This document shows, piece by piece, positions 1 to 7,412 of a stretch of DNA of 14,456 nt. Origin of the DNA: CAZSDW01 sp964605705. GTDB lineage: Bacteria; Fidelibacterota; UBA2242. Position 1 is the first letter of the stretch, and each line of letters begins with the position of its first letter. Under the pieces are notes generated by a model. It made no database searches. It was not told where the DNA came from and saw only the letters and a list, made by a program, of their open reading frames with translations. The translations under genes were made by a program, and so were the position numbers. Location: contig CAZSDW010000065.1 of NCBI GenBank assembly GCA_964605705.1, forward strand, positions 1-14,456, written 5' to 3'.

Positions 1-72
1 ATATTTGTTTCTTTAAAATTAATGATTTACAAACGGCTGCAAGTTACTACGCCGACCATGACACACTCCACG

Positions 73-78
73 AAAGGA
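73..78 (+). promoter_or_regulatory. Shine-Dalgarno site of the DEAD-box helicase gene
   Basis: AAAGGA lies 11 bases before the ATG at 90, a slightly long but acceptable spacing. It supports the ATG at 90 as the start. I see no convincing promoter in the 89 bases available upstream, so the promoter may lie outside the window. Confidence 0.5.
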
Positions 79-89
79 TTTAACATAAC

Positions 90-1664
90 ATGAATACATT
101 TAATGACCTCGGTCTATCCGAGGAAATACTGAAAACTATTGACGAACGAGGATTTGAAGAACCGACGCCGATACAGCAAAAAGTAATTCCGGCAATTCTT
201 GCGGGCAGCAATGATATTGTCGGTCAGGCTCTGACCGGTACCGGAAAAACTGCCGCATTCGCGCTTCCGATTATCGATCTGCTGCAAGAAAAGAAAAAAC
301 ATCCTCAGGTATTAGTGCTGACACCAACACGGGAATTGGCTGTTCAGGTGGCTGAGGAATTTAATTCGCTTAAGGGTCAAAAACGATTAAGCATTATTCC
401 TATTTATGGGGGACAATCCATTGAACGACAACTCCAAAGCTTAGCCAGGGGAATTGATATCATTGTGGGAACTCCCGGCAGAATTCTGGATCATATCAGG
501 CGTAAAACAATGCGACTGGACAGAATATCATATCTGGTTCTTGATGAGGCGGACGAGATGCTCAATATGGGATTTCTCGAAGAGGTTTCAGCCATTTTGG
601 AGAAAACACCATCGGATAAACGAACAATGCTTTTTTCTGCGACGATAGCAGCAGAGGTTTTAAATATTGCAGAAAAATACATGAACGAATACGAGTTGAT
701 CAAAACCGGAAAAGGGCAGTTGACTGTCAGCGAGACCGATCAAATTTATTTTGAAGTAAAGCGATATGATAAATTCGAAGCACTTTGCCGGATCATCGAC
801 ATGGAGGAAGACATTTACGCACTTGTTTTTTGCCGGACAAAGGTTGATGTTGATACTGTCGCGAATCACCTGATGGAACGCGGTTATGACGCTGATGGAT
901 TGCACGGTGATATGACCCAATTTATCCGTGAAAAAATATTGGCAAAATTTAAAAGCAGGCGGATCAATATCCTCGTTGCTACCGATGTCGCTGCGAGAGG
1001 AATTGACATTCAGGATTTAACTCACGTTATAAATTATTCGCTGCCTCAGGATCCTGAAGCCTATATCCACCGAATTGGTCGTACAGGACGTGCCGGTAAA
1101 ACGGGCATTGCGGTAACATTTATCACACCTACCGAATATCGGAAACTTCAGTTTATCCAAAAAGTTGCCAAATCGAAAATTACCAAAGCAACACTTCCCA
1201 AAGTCAGTGATGTACTTCAATCGAAACGCGCAAAAATTCATACTGAATTAAACAGCATATTATCGTCTAAACCGGAAAAAGAATATATCGAAATGGCACA
1301 TAAACTTCTGCACGATTCCGAACCAACGGATATTGTTGCCGGATTGTTGAAACATTCTTTTCATATGGAATTGGATTCTTCCCGTTATAGTGAAATTGCC
1401 GAATCAGGCGTCGATAATACCGGCACGACCCGGCTTTTTGTAACTCAGGGAAGAAAAGATGGTTTAACTCCGCGCAAATTAATCCGATATGTTACGGAAA
1501 AAACCGGTGTAAAGGGTGATAAGATTAAAGACCTGCAGATACTGGACAGTTTCTCGTTTCTTGCAATGCCATTTATCGATGCGGAGAATGTACTGGCAGC
1601 GTTTAAAGGTCAAAAGAAGGGCAGAGGCTTGATTATTACCAAAGCGAAAGATAAGCGGAAATAA
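90..1664 (+). CDS. deaD: DEAD-box ATP-dependent RNA helicase, CsdA/DbpA type
   Basis: This 524-residue protein should unwind short RNA duplexes using ATP in the cytoplasm, in ribosome assembly or RNA turnover, often cold-linked in this family. The complete motif set is visible: Q motif (GFEEPTPIQ, near residue 21), Walker A ALTGTGKT (47-54), PTREL, TPGR, DEAD (152-155), SAT, ARGID and HRIGRTGRAG. Residues from about 440 to the end (TRLFVTQGRKDGL...) look like the DbpA/CsdA RRM-like RNA-binding domain. The chain ends in a lysine-rich tail. It is shorter than E. coli CsdA (629 residues) and longer than DbpA (457). The gene appears monocistronic because a strong terminator follows it. The family is certain; the choice between CsdA and DbpA roles is not, and the symbol is given in the broad DeaD sense. 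Confidence 0.95.
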   Translation: MNTFNDLGLSEEILKTIDERGFEEPTPIQQKVIPAILAGSNDIVGQALTGTGKTAAFALPIIDLLQEKKKHPQVLVLTPTRELAVQVAEEFNSLKGQKRLSIIPIYGGQSIERQLQSLARGIDIIVGTPGRILDHIRRKTMRLDRISYLVLDEADEMLNMGFLEEVSAILEKTPSDKRTMLFSATIAAEVLNIAEKYMNEYELIKTGKGQLTVSETDQIYFEVKRYDKFEALCRIIDMEEDIYALVFCRTKVDVDTVANHLMERGYDADGLHGDMTQFIREKILAKFKSRRINILVATDVAARGIDIQDLTHVINYSLPQDPEAYIHRIGRTGRAGKTGIAVTFITPTEYRKLQFIQKVAKSKITKATLPKVSDVLQSKRAKIHTELNSILSSKPEKEYIEMAHKLLHDSEPTDIVAGLLKHSFHMELDSSRYSEIAESGVDNTGTTRLFVTQGRKDGLTPRKLIRYVTEKTGVKGDKIKDLQILDSFSFLAMPFIDAENVLAAFKGQKKGRGLIITKAKDKRK

Positions 1665-1696
1665 GATTTAATTACTGTCAAATTATTTTTCTAATG

Positions 1697-1724
1697 CGTC
1701 CTGTCAATAAACAGGACGTTTTTT
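1697..1724 (+). terminator. Intrinsic terminator after the helicase gene
   Basis: A perfect 8-bp stem (CGTCCTGT / ACAGGACG) with a 6-base CAATAA loop is followed directly by six T residues. It lies 32 bases after the helicase stop codon. This is a textbook Rho-independent terminator for the + strand and separates the helicase from the sugar genes. Confidence 0.92.
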
Positions 1725-1795
1725 ATATTAAAACCTGACCTTTTCGAAAATTTTCATTAAACTCTCAACAGGTAATTTGATCGATATGCATAATT

Positions 1796-1848
1796 TTAAG
1801 AAAACCGTCTGTTGCTAAAAAAATATGTTTGCAACAGTGGTTTCTTAA
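1796..1848 (+). promoter_or_regulatory. Long leader hairpin before the nucleotide-sugar dehydrogenase
   Basis: The left arm (1796-1815, starting TTAAGAAAACC and ending CTGTTGC) pairs with the right arm (1831-1848, GCAACAG then GGTTTCTTAA). A small internal bulge lies in the middle and an A/T-rich loop of 15 bases at the top. No T-run follows, so it is not an ordinary terminator. It ends five bases before the CAGGAG ribosome site of the next gene, so it would sit in the 5' leader or act as a protein-binding palindrome. No convincing promoter could be chosen in 1725-1795; a CATAAT at 1789-1794 lacks a matching -35. Confidence 0.6.
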
Positions 1849-1852
1849 TAGT

Positions 1853-1858
1853 CAGGAG
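1853..1858 (+). promoter_or_regulatory. Shine-Dalgarno site of the nucleotide-sugar dehydrogenase gene
   Basis: CAGGAG is placed five bases before the ATG at 1864. It fixes the start codon and therefore supports the long N-terminal extension of the encoded protein. Confidence 0.75.
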
Positions 1859-1863
1859 CAATT

Positions 1864-3525
1864 ATGAAAGAAATGTTTTCTGTCAGTCCAAGTGGTGAAA
1901 AGTTTCGGATTCCTGTTCAGGAGGAATACAAATCAGAATTTGAGATGTTAAAGAAACGTGTTCAATCAGAACGGGAAAATGGTCGTGAAATAGTTATTGT
2001 AATGGGTGTTGGATTCGTCGGTGCTGTCATGGCGGCAATTGTTGCCGATACTGTAGATAAAAACGGAAATCCGACAAAATTTGTGATCGGAATGCAACGT
2101 CCCAGTGTCCGCAGCTATTGGAAAATTCCGTTGTTGAATCGAGGCATTTCACCGGTCAAAGCCGAAGATCCGGAAGTTGATCCTATGATAAAGCGTTGTG
2201 TTATTGATAAAAGGACATTAATGGCAACTTACACTTACGAAGTCCTCAAACTTGCCGATGTTGTGGTTGTTGATGTGCAATGTGACTATTTAAAAGAAAA
2301 CCTCGGTGATGTACGCTCCGGTAAAACCGATATGGCGGCATTGGAACAATCGATTGGCATCATTGCGGAACACATTCCGCCGGGGGCACTTGTTTTGATT
2401 GAAACCACCGTAGCTCCGGGAACAACGGAGCAGGTCGCTTTCCCGATTATGAAGAATATTTTTAAGAAAAGAGGAATTCAATCCGATCCACTGTTGGCGC
2501 ACAGCTATGAACGGGTCATGCCGGGACGGAATTATGTTGCCAGTATCCGGGATTTCTGGCGGGTTTGCAGTGGAGTAAATGATCAAGCCCGTGAAAAGGT
2601 GGTAAAATTTCTGAATGAGGTTTTAAATACGGACAAATTTCCGCTAACGGTTATGGATCGTCCGATTGAATCGGAAACAGCGAAGATTGTGGAAAACAGC
2701 TACCGGGCGACAATCCTGGCATTTTTGGATGAATGGAGTTTATATGCAGAACGAAATGGCGTCGATCTGATTAAAGTCATCAATGCCATAAAGATTCGTC
2801 CGACACATAGCAATATGATTTTTCCCGGACCGGGAATTGGTGGTTATTGTTTACCTAAAGATGGCGGTCTGGGAGTCTGGGCATATAAACACATTTTGGG
2901 CTATAATGATGATATTTTCAAGATTACACCCATGGCAATCGATATTAACGATACCAGGGGATTGCATGTGGCTGAACTGACCAGGGATGCTTTACGAAAT
3001 ATGGGTGAGCAGATTGCCGCGGTGGAAGTGTTGGTACTGGGTGCAGCTTACCGGGAAGATGTGGGGGATACCCGCTATAGTGGTTCTGAGATTATCGTGC
3101 GAAAACTGACCGAAATGGGCGCTGAAATTCGGGTACATGATCCCTATGTTCAACACTGGTGGGAATTTGAATTGCAGGACAGCTATCCCAGTCCGGGACA
3201 CAGCAAAGCCCGCTTTTTTCGTAATCAGGAAAAACTGAAAGAGTTGCGGATCGAGCCCGTACTCAATAAAGCCTTGAAAAATATTAAAGCCGTCATAATA
3301 GCGGTCAAACATGAAGCCTATCTGAACCTGAATCCTGTTGATATCGTCAAACAAATTGGACACCCGGCTGCCATCATCGATTGTTTTGGAATTCTGAAAG
3401 ATGATGCAATTCGACAATACTTCGAACTTGGTTGTGAAGTGAAAGGACTCGGTCGCGGGCATATTCAGCGGATAAAAGAAGATGTTCGAAAAAACCAGGA
3501 ATATGCCGGGATTGTGTCAAAATAA
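1864..3525 (+). CDS. Nucleotide-sugar dehydrogenase (UDP-glucose/UDP-HexNAc 6-dehydrogenase family), long form
   Basis: Enzymes of this family oxidise the C6 hydroxyl of a UDP- or GDP-sugar to a carboxylate using two NAD+, giving uronic acids for polysaccharides. Visible marks are the Rossmann motif GVGFVG (48-53), the ETTVAPGTT segment around residues 180-188, and the catalytic cysteine in GPGIGGYCLPKDGG (Cys329). A C-terminal UDP-binding domain follows (VLGAAYREDVGDTRYSGS..., then VIIAVKHEAY). At 553 residues it is about 100 longer than the usual 430-450. The excess is an N-terminal extension of about 42 residues and insertions after the first Rossmann strands (about residues 65-125). The start is fixed by a good ribosome site. 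The next gene, 55 bases on, encodes a Gfo/Idh/MocA oxidoreductase, as in WbpA/WbpB-type pathways. Family is sure; the sugar substrate is unknown. Confidence 0.9.
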   Translation: MKEMFSVSPSGEKFRIPVQEEYKSEFEMLKKRVQSERENGREIVIVMGVGFVGAVMAAIVADTVDKNGNPTKFVIGMQRPSVRSYWKIPLLNRGISPVKAEDPEVDPMIKRCVIDKRTLMATYTYEVLKLADVVVVDVQCDYLKENLGDVRSGKTDMAALEQSIGIIAEHIPPGALVLIETTVAPGTTEQVAFPIMKNIFKKRGIQSDPLLAHSYERVMPGRNYVASIRDFWRVCSGVNDQAREKVVKFLNEVLNTDKFPLTVMDRPIESETAKIVENSYRATILAFLDEWSLYAERNGVDLIKVINAIKIRPTHSNMIFPGPGIGGYCLPKDGGLGVWAYKHILGYNDDIFKITPMAIDINDTRGLHVAELTRDALRNMGEQIAAVEVLVLGAAYREDVGDTRYSGSEIIVRKLTEMGAEIRVHDPYVQHWWEFELQDSYPSPGHSKARFFRNQEKLKELRIEPVLNKALKNIKAVIIAVKHEAYLNLNPVDIVKQIGHPAAIIDCFGILKDDAIRQYFELGCEVKGLGRGHIQRIKEDVRKNQEYAGIVSK

Positions 3526-3580
3526 TTAATATTGTTGCAGCTTTTAACCTTTGGATATTCTGGAATAGATTAAGGATTGG

Positions 3581-4555
3581 ATGATGAAAAAAATTCGCTG
3601 GGGCATTATTGGTTGTGGCGATGTGACCGAAAGGAAGAGTGGTCCGGGTTTTCATAAAGCTGATAATTCTGAACTGGTGGCAGTCATGCGCCGGAATGGA
3701 AAATTAGCCAAAGACTATGCCCGACGCCATTATGTTAAAAAATGGTATGATAATGCCGATCACCTGATCAATGACCCGGAAGTTGGTGCAGTTTACATTG
3801 CTACTCCGCCATCTTTCCACAAGGAATATACCCTAAAAGTCGCCGCAGCCGGAAAACCGGTCTATGTGGAGAAACCAATGGCTTGCAGTTATCCGGAATG
3901 TCAGGAAATGATCGAATTTTGTAATAAGGCGAAAGTACCTTTGTTTGTTGCCTATTACCGTCGGGCATTGCCGCGTTTCTTAAAGTTGAAATCAATTCTT
4001 GAAAGAGGCGATATTGGTGAAATTCGGGCTGTCAATGTGCGGTTTTATCAGAAACCATCCAAAGCAGATCAAAGTGGTGAGTATCAGTGGCGGGTTGACC
4101 CGAAAATCGCCGGTTGCGGATATTTTTGCGATCTCGGTTCACATATGATCGATCTAATGCAATTTTTCATGGGACCGATCGATGAAGCAACCGGTTATGT
4201 ACAAAATCAAGCCGGATTGTATGAAGCTGAAGATATTGTCAGTACAATATTTAAATTTGAGAATGGCATTCAGGCTTCAGGAAGCTGGTGTTTTTCGGCA
4301 AATGAGAATTTTGATCAAACTGAAATTGTTGGCTCAAAGGGTAAAATTTCCTATGCAACTTTTGGAGACTTACCATTTGTTGTTCATACAAAACACCGTC
4401 GCAAAGAATATAAAATCCATCATCCGGAGCACATCCAGCAACCTTTGATTCAAACGATTGTCGATGAATTAAACGGCAAGGGAAAGTGTCCCAGTACAGG
4501 AGAATCAGGAGCGCGAACAAACTGGGTAATTGATACGATTTTAGGCAGAATTTAA
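3581..4555 (+). CDS. Gfo/Idh/MocA family NAD(P)-dependent oxidoreductase
   Basis: This 324-residue enzyme has the family's N-terminal Rossmann fold (WGIIGCGDVTERK, glycines 11 and 13) and the catalytic EKP motif (Glu97-Lys98-Pro99 in VYVEKPMACS). A C-terminal alpha/beta domain contains the GSHMIDLMQFFMG segment, with a likely catalytic His. Length is typical of the family, whose members oxidise or reduce a sugar or cyclitol hydroxyl. It follows a nucleotide-sugar dehydrogenase by 55 bases, so a role in the same sugar pathway (for example a WbpB-like 3-dehydrogenase step) is possible but not shown. AAGGA at 3572-3576 lies four bases before the ATG at 3581 and seven before a second ATG at 3584, so the protein may start one residue later. 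No aminotransferase or acetyltransferase partner is present in the window. Confidence 0.9.
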   Translation: MMKKIRWGIIGCGDVTERKSGPGFHKADNSELVAVMRRNGKLAKDYARRHYVKKWYDNADHLINDPEVGAVYIATPPSFHKEYTLKVAAAGKPVYVEKPMACSYPECQEMIEFCNKAKVPLFVAYYRRALPRFLKLKSILERGDIGEIRAVNVRFYQKPSKADQSGEYQWRVDPKIAGCGYFCDLGSHMIDLMQFFMGPIDEATGYVQNQAGLYEAEDIVSTIFKFENGIQASGSWCFSANENFDQTEIVGSKGKISYATFGDLPFVVHTKHRRKEYKIHHPEHIQQPLIQTIVDELNGKGKCPSTGESGARTNWVIDTILGRI

Positions 4556-4614
4556 TTCCTCGTTACGCTGTTTAAAATCGTTACAGTGAAAAAGCGATTC
4601 CTCAGTCTCGCTGT
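4555..4614. repeat. Imperfect direct repeat, possibly a decayed dispersed element
   Basis: ATTCCTC...CGCTGT occurs at 4555-4571 and again at 4597-4614. The copies differ only in the 4-5 bases between the two blocks. The first copy starts on the last base of the upstream stop codon. The second continues into CCATCGGAATGGC, which resembles the GATTCCTC...GGAATGAC units scattered between genes in many environmental bacterial genomes. That resemblance is from memory. The stretch to about 4700 (GTCATCTTGAATTCCTGAC...) may be a further degraded unit. No coding sequence was found in 4556-4835. Confidence 0.35.
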
Positions 4615-4717
4615 CCATCGGAATGGCCGAAACCTATAAAATGTGGTACTAATAATTGTCATCTTGAATTCCTGACACGGCGGGGAGAGAAATCGTGCCA
4701 GACCGAGACATTTTTCA

Positions 4718-4746
4718 CTGGTTATTAAGCTAAACTTAGTAACCAG
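4718..4746. repeat. 12-bp inverted repeat upstream of the hyp promoter
   Basis: CTGGTTATTAAG and CTTAGTAACCAG form a 12-bp stem, with a single T-G wobble in the RNA form, around a 5-base CTAAA loop. No T-run follows on either strand, so an intrinsic terminator is unlikely. It ends 38 bases upstream of the -35 element at 4784. That position would suit an operator or activator site for the hyp operon, or the processed 3' end of the sugar-gene transcript. Function is unknown. Confidence 0.5.
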
Positions 4747-4783
4747 GTCAGGTGCCACTTATTAGACCTCAAATGACTATCCT

Positions 4784-4812
4784 TTGTCCAATTGCGAAAA
4801 AATCATTATAAT
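4784..4812 (+). promoter_or_regulatory. Sigma70-type promoter of the hyp operon
   Basis: A perfect -10 hexamer TATAAT (4807-4812) sits 17 bases after TTGTCC (4784-4789), which matches four of six consensus -35 bases. Transcription would start near 4819, leaving only about 17 bases before the first hypF ATG. The 280-base gap upstream of hypF and the compact operon that follows make this the natural promoter for hypFCDEAB. Confidence 0.72.
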
Positions 4813-4835
4813 ATCCGCGACCTTTTGATTGTATC

Positions 4836-7142
4836 ATGAATATGGAAACCAGAAAAATAATCATCAGCGGAATTGTCCAGGGAATCGGTTTCCGTCCATA
4901 TGTATATAATCTCGCTAAACAGAACAGTCTCACGGGCTATGTCTATAATGATTCATCAGGAGTGACAATCGTTATCCAGGGATCACCTGCTGATCTTGAT
5001 AATTTTGAGAATTCACTGAAGTATAATCCATCGGCACGAAGTAAAATCGTTACCTATCAATCGTTGATAATTGACCAGGATGAAGTTTTTGATAAATTTG
5101 AAATTCATCAAAGTCCGGCATCGGGAGCGAAAACCGCTGCGATTTCTCCTGATCTGGATGTTTGTGATGAATGCCTGAGAGAACTATTTGATCCCGGAAA
5201 CCGGCGCTATCTGTACCCATTCATCAACTGTACGAAATGTGGTCCGCGCTATACGATCGTTCAGGACATACCCTACGATCGTCCAAAAACAACAATGCGT
5301 GAATTTCAAATGTGTTCGGATTGCCAGGCGGAATATGATGATCCAGCCAACCGCCGTTTTCACGCCCAACCCAATGCCTGTCCGGTCTGTGGACCTCATC
5401 TAGAATTGAGAAATGCATCAGGTCAAGTTTTTGTAAGTGCTTGTGAGTCAGAGGAATACGAAAATCTTTTTAAGTATATCAGTCAATTGTTTCACGATGG
5501 TTCAATCCTTGCTATAAAGGGAATCGGCGGTTTTCATCTGGCATGTGATGCCCGGAATGAGACAGCAGTTTTGACATTACGTTCGCGAAAATATCGTGAA
5601 GATAAACCCTTTGCCGTGATGTTTCCGAACATAGCTGAAATCGAAAAAATATGTCATGTCAATAATTATGAAAAAGAGTCGCTCCGGTCTGTCGAATATC
5701 CAATTGTATTGCTGAGAAAAAAAACCGCCTACGATTTAGCTGATAGTGTCGCACCAAACAATCATTTTTTAGGAGCAATGCTTCCATATACGCCGTTACA
5801 TCATGTGATTTTCCACGATTATGAAGAACCACTTGTGATGACCAGTGGCAATATCAGTGATGAACCGATTGCCTATATCAATGATGATGCAACGAGAAGA
5901 TTGGGGAATATTGCCGATTATTTTCTTGTACATAACCGTGACATCCATATTCGTTGTGACGACTCAGTTATGCGCATTTTCGAAAAGAAACCGTATCCAA
6001 TTCGCCGATCCCGAGGATACACGCCTGATAAGATGATGATCAACTGGCAATTTGACCAACATATTCTGGCTTGTGGTCCCGAACAGAAAAACACCTTCGC
6101 ATTAGCCAAGGATAATTCAATCTATCTGTCGCATCATATCGGCGATATGGAAAATCTTGAAGTATTGAAATCCATGGAAGAAGGGATCAAGCACTTTCAA
6201 CATGTCTTTGATATTTATCCAGAATTAGTGGCTTATGATCTGCATCCCGATTATCTCAGTACAAAGTTTGCCTTGGAGCATTCGAAAAAAAATAACATAC
6301 AAGCCTCGGGAATTCAGCATCATCATGCTCATGCTGTTTCATGTATGGTCGAGAATCAAATCCAGAATCCGGTTCTCGGAATTATCCTCGATGGAACTGG
6401 TTACGGGATCGACGGTAATATCTGGGGCGGTGAACTTTTATTGGCGGAATATCACCAATTTGAGCGTTTGGGGCATTTTCGTAGCACTCGTCTTCCCGGC
6501 GGAACTGCTGCAATAAAAAATCCCTGGCAGATGGGAATCAGTTACCTGTATAAAGTTTTCGGTGAATCGCTGGTGGACATTCCATTTCTTGAAAAACTTG
6601 ATGACGATAAAATAAGGATGATATTGAAAATATTGGAAACCGGATTTAATTCACCTACGACGTCAAGCTGTGGACGGTTATTTGACGGTGTGGCAGCAAT
6701 TGCCGGCTTGCGAAATTCGGTGAATTATGAAGGACAGGCGGCGGTGGAATTTGAGCAGACTATCTCCGAAGACCGAGATGGGCATTATCCATTTGAAATA
6801 TTAGATTCTGACGCACAACTGATTCTGGATTGGGAGCCGATGATTTATCCATTAATCGAAGATATCCGGAATCGAATTTCCATCAGCGGTATCTCTCAAA
6901 AATTTCACGACGGACTCGCTGACAGTCTGGTCAATTGGGCATTGGCAGCCAGGCAGCAGACTCAGATTAATCAGATTGTCCTGAGCGGCGGTGTTTTTAT
7001 GAATATTTACCTATTGACACGCCTGAAAAAGGCACTTGAGAATAAAGGTTTTATTGTTTATACTCACAGCGTTGTTCCTTGTAATGATGGTGGTATTTCA
7101 CTTGGGCAGGCAGTGATTGCCAGCGCACAGGTGAAACTTTAG
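4836..7142 (+). CDS. hypF: HypF carbamoyltransferase of [NiFe]-hydrogenase maturation
   Basis: HypF uses carbamoyl phosphate and ATP to make carbamoyl-adenylate and passes the carbamoyl group to the C-terminal cysteine of HypE, the precursor of the cyanide ligands. All four domains are present in 768 residues, the normal length. They are acylphosphatase-like (about 3-92, GIVQGIGFRPY), two zinc fingers built from four CxxC pairs starting at Cys110/Cys113 (to about 187), a YrdC-like domain (about 205-390, KGIGGFHLACDA), and a Kae1-like domain with the HHHAH metal site (495-499) and LSGGVFMN. No ribosome site precedes the ATG at 4836 or the in-frame ATG at 4842. With the promoter at 4784-4812 the leader would be only about 17-23 bases. 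The start is therefore uncertain by two residues. It is the first gene of hypFCDEAB. Confidence 0.97.
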   Translation: MNMETRKIIISGIVQGIGFRPYVYNLAKQNSLTGYVYNDSSGVTIVIQGSPADLDNFENSLKYNPSARSKIVTYQSLIIDQDEVFDKFEIHQSPASGAKTAAISPDLDVCDECLRELFDPGNRRYLYPFINCTKCGPRYTIVQDIPYDRPKTTMREFQMCSDCQAEYDDPANRRFHAQPNACPVCGPHLELRNASGQVFVSACESEEYENLFKYISQLFHDGSILAIKGIGGFHLACDARNETAVLTLRSRKYREDKPFAVMFPNIAEIEKICHVNNYEKESLRSVEYPIVLLRKKTAYDLADSVAPNNHFLGAMLPYTPLHHVIFHDYEEPLVMTSGNISDEPIAYINDDATRRLGNIADYFLVHNRDIHIRCDDSVMRIFEKKPYPIRRSRGYTPDKMMINWQFDQHILACGPEQKNTFALAKDNSIYLSHHIGDMENLEVLKSMEEGIKHFQHVFDIYPELVAYDLHPDYLSTKFALEHSKKNNIQASGIQHHHAHAVSCMVENQIQNPVLGIILDGTGYGIDGNIWGGELLLAEYHQFERLGHFRSTRLPGGTAAIKNPWQMGISYLYKVFGESLVDIPFLEKLDDDKIRMILKILETGFNSPTTSSCGRLFDGVAAIAGLRNSVNYEGQAAVEFEQTISEDRDGHYPFEILDSDAQLILDWEPMIYPLIEDIRNRISISGISQKFHDGLADSLVNWALAARQQTQINQIVLSGGVFMNIYLLTRLKKALENKGFIVYTHSVVPCNDGGISLGQAVIASAQVKL

Positions 7143-7164
7143 ATTTTAGCAGGCAAATATTATT

Positions 7165-7410
7165 ATGTGTTTAGCAATTCCGATGAAAGTTATAAAAATC
7201 AATGGCAATGAAGCCGTCGCTGAGGTAGGTGGCGTTGAATACCGGGCAAACCTGACGATGTTACCCAATGTAAAAATTGGCGAATATATTATTGTGCATG
7301 CCGGTTTTGCAATTGAAAGGCTCGATGAAGCCGCTGCTCTTGAAACAATCGAAATCTGGCAGGAAATTGCCGAATTCAATGATCAAAAACGGAAACAGAG
7401 AAATATATAA
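7165..7410 (+). CDS. hypC: HypC/HupF/HyaE-type hydrogenase maturation chaperone
   Basis: HypC is a small carrier that binds iron with HypD and hands the Fe(CN)2CO group to the large-subunit precursor. The start MCLAIPMKV is diagnostic. Cys2, exposed after removal of Met1, is the iron-binding residue, and any other start would lose it. The 81-residue length and the GGVEYRANLTMLPNVKIGEYIIVHAGFAIERLD core are typical. The gene lies 22 bases after hypF and two bases before hypD. A weak AGG at 7151-7153 is the only ribosome-site candidate. Only one hypC-type gene is present here. Confidence 0.97.
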   Translation: MCLAIPMKVIKINGNEAVAEVGGVEYRANLTMLPNVKIGEYIIVHAGFAIERLDEAAALETIEIWQEIAEFNDQKRKQRNI

Positions 7411-7412
7411 TC

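Noticed and set aside
1725..1795. Riboswitch or clear promoter upstream of the dehydrogenase
   Set aside because: Apart from the simple hairpin at 1796-1848 I see no conserved riboswitch core, and the CATAAT at 1789 has no acceptable -35.
4718..4746. Intrinsic terminator for the sugar genes
   Set aside because: The stem is good but no T-run follows on either strand and it is over 160 bases from the stop codon.
4741..4760. Sigma54-like TGGCAC element on the minus strand
   Set aside because: The -12 part does not match (no GC at the required place) and it points away from hypF.
4825..4838. FNR-like half-sites TTGAT...ATCAT before hypF
   Set aside because: The spacing is three bases instead of four, the second half is imperfect and the site overlaps the start codon, downstream of the promoter.
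5184..5418. Overlapping reading frames on both strands inside hypF
   Set aside because: They are shadows of the zinc-finger coding region, show no family resemblance and have no start signals.
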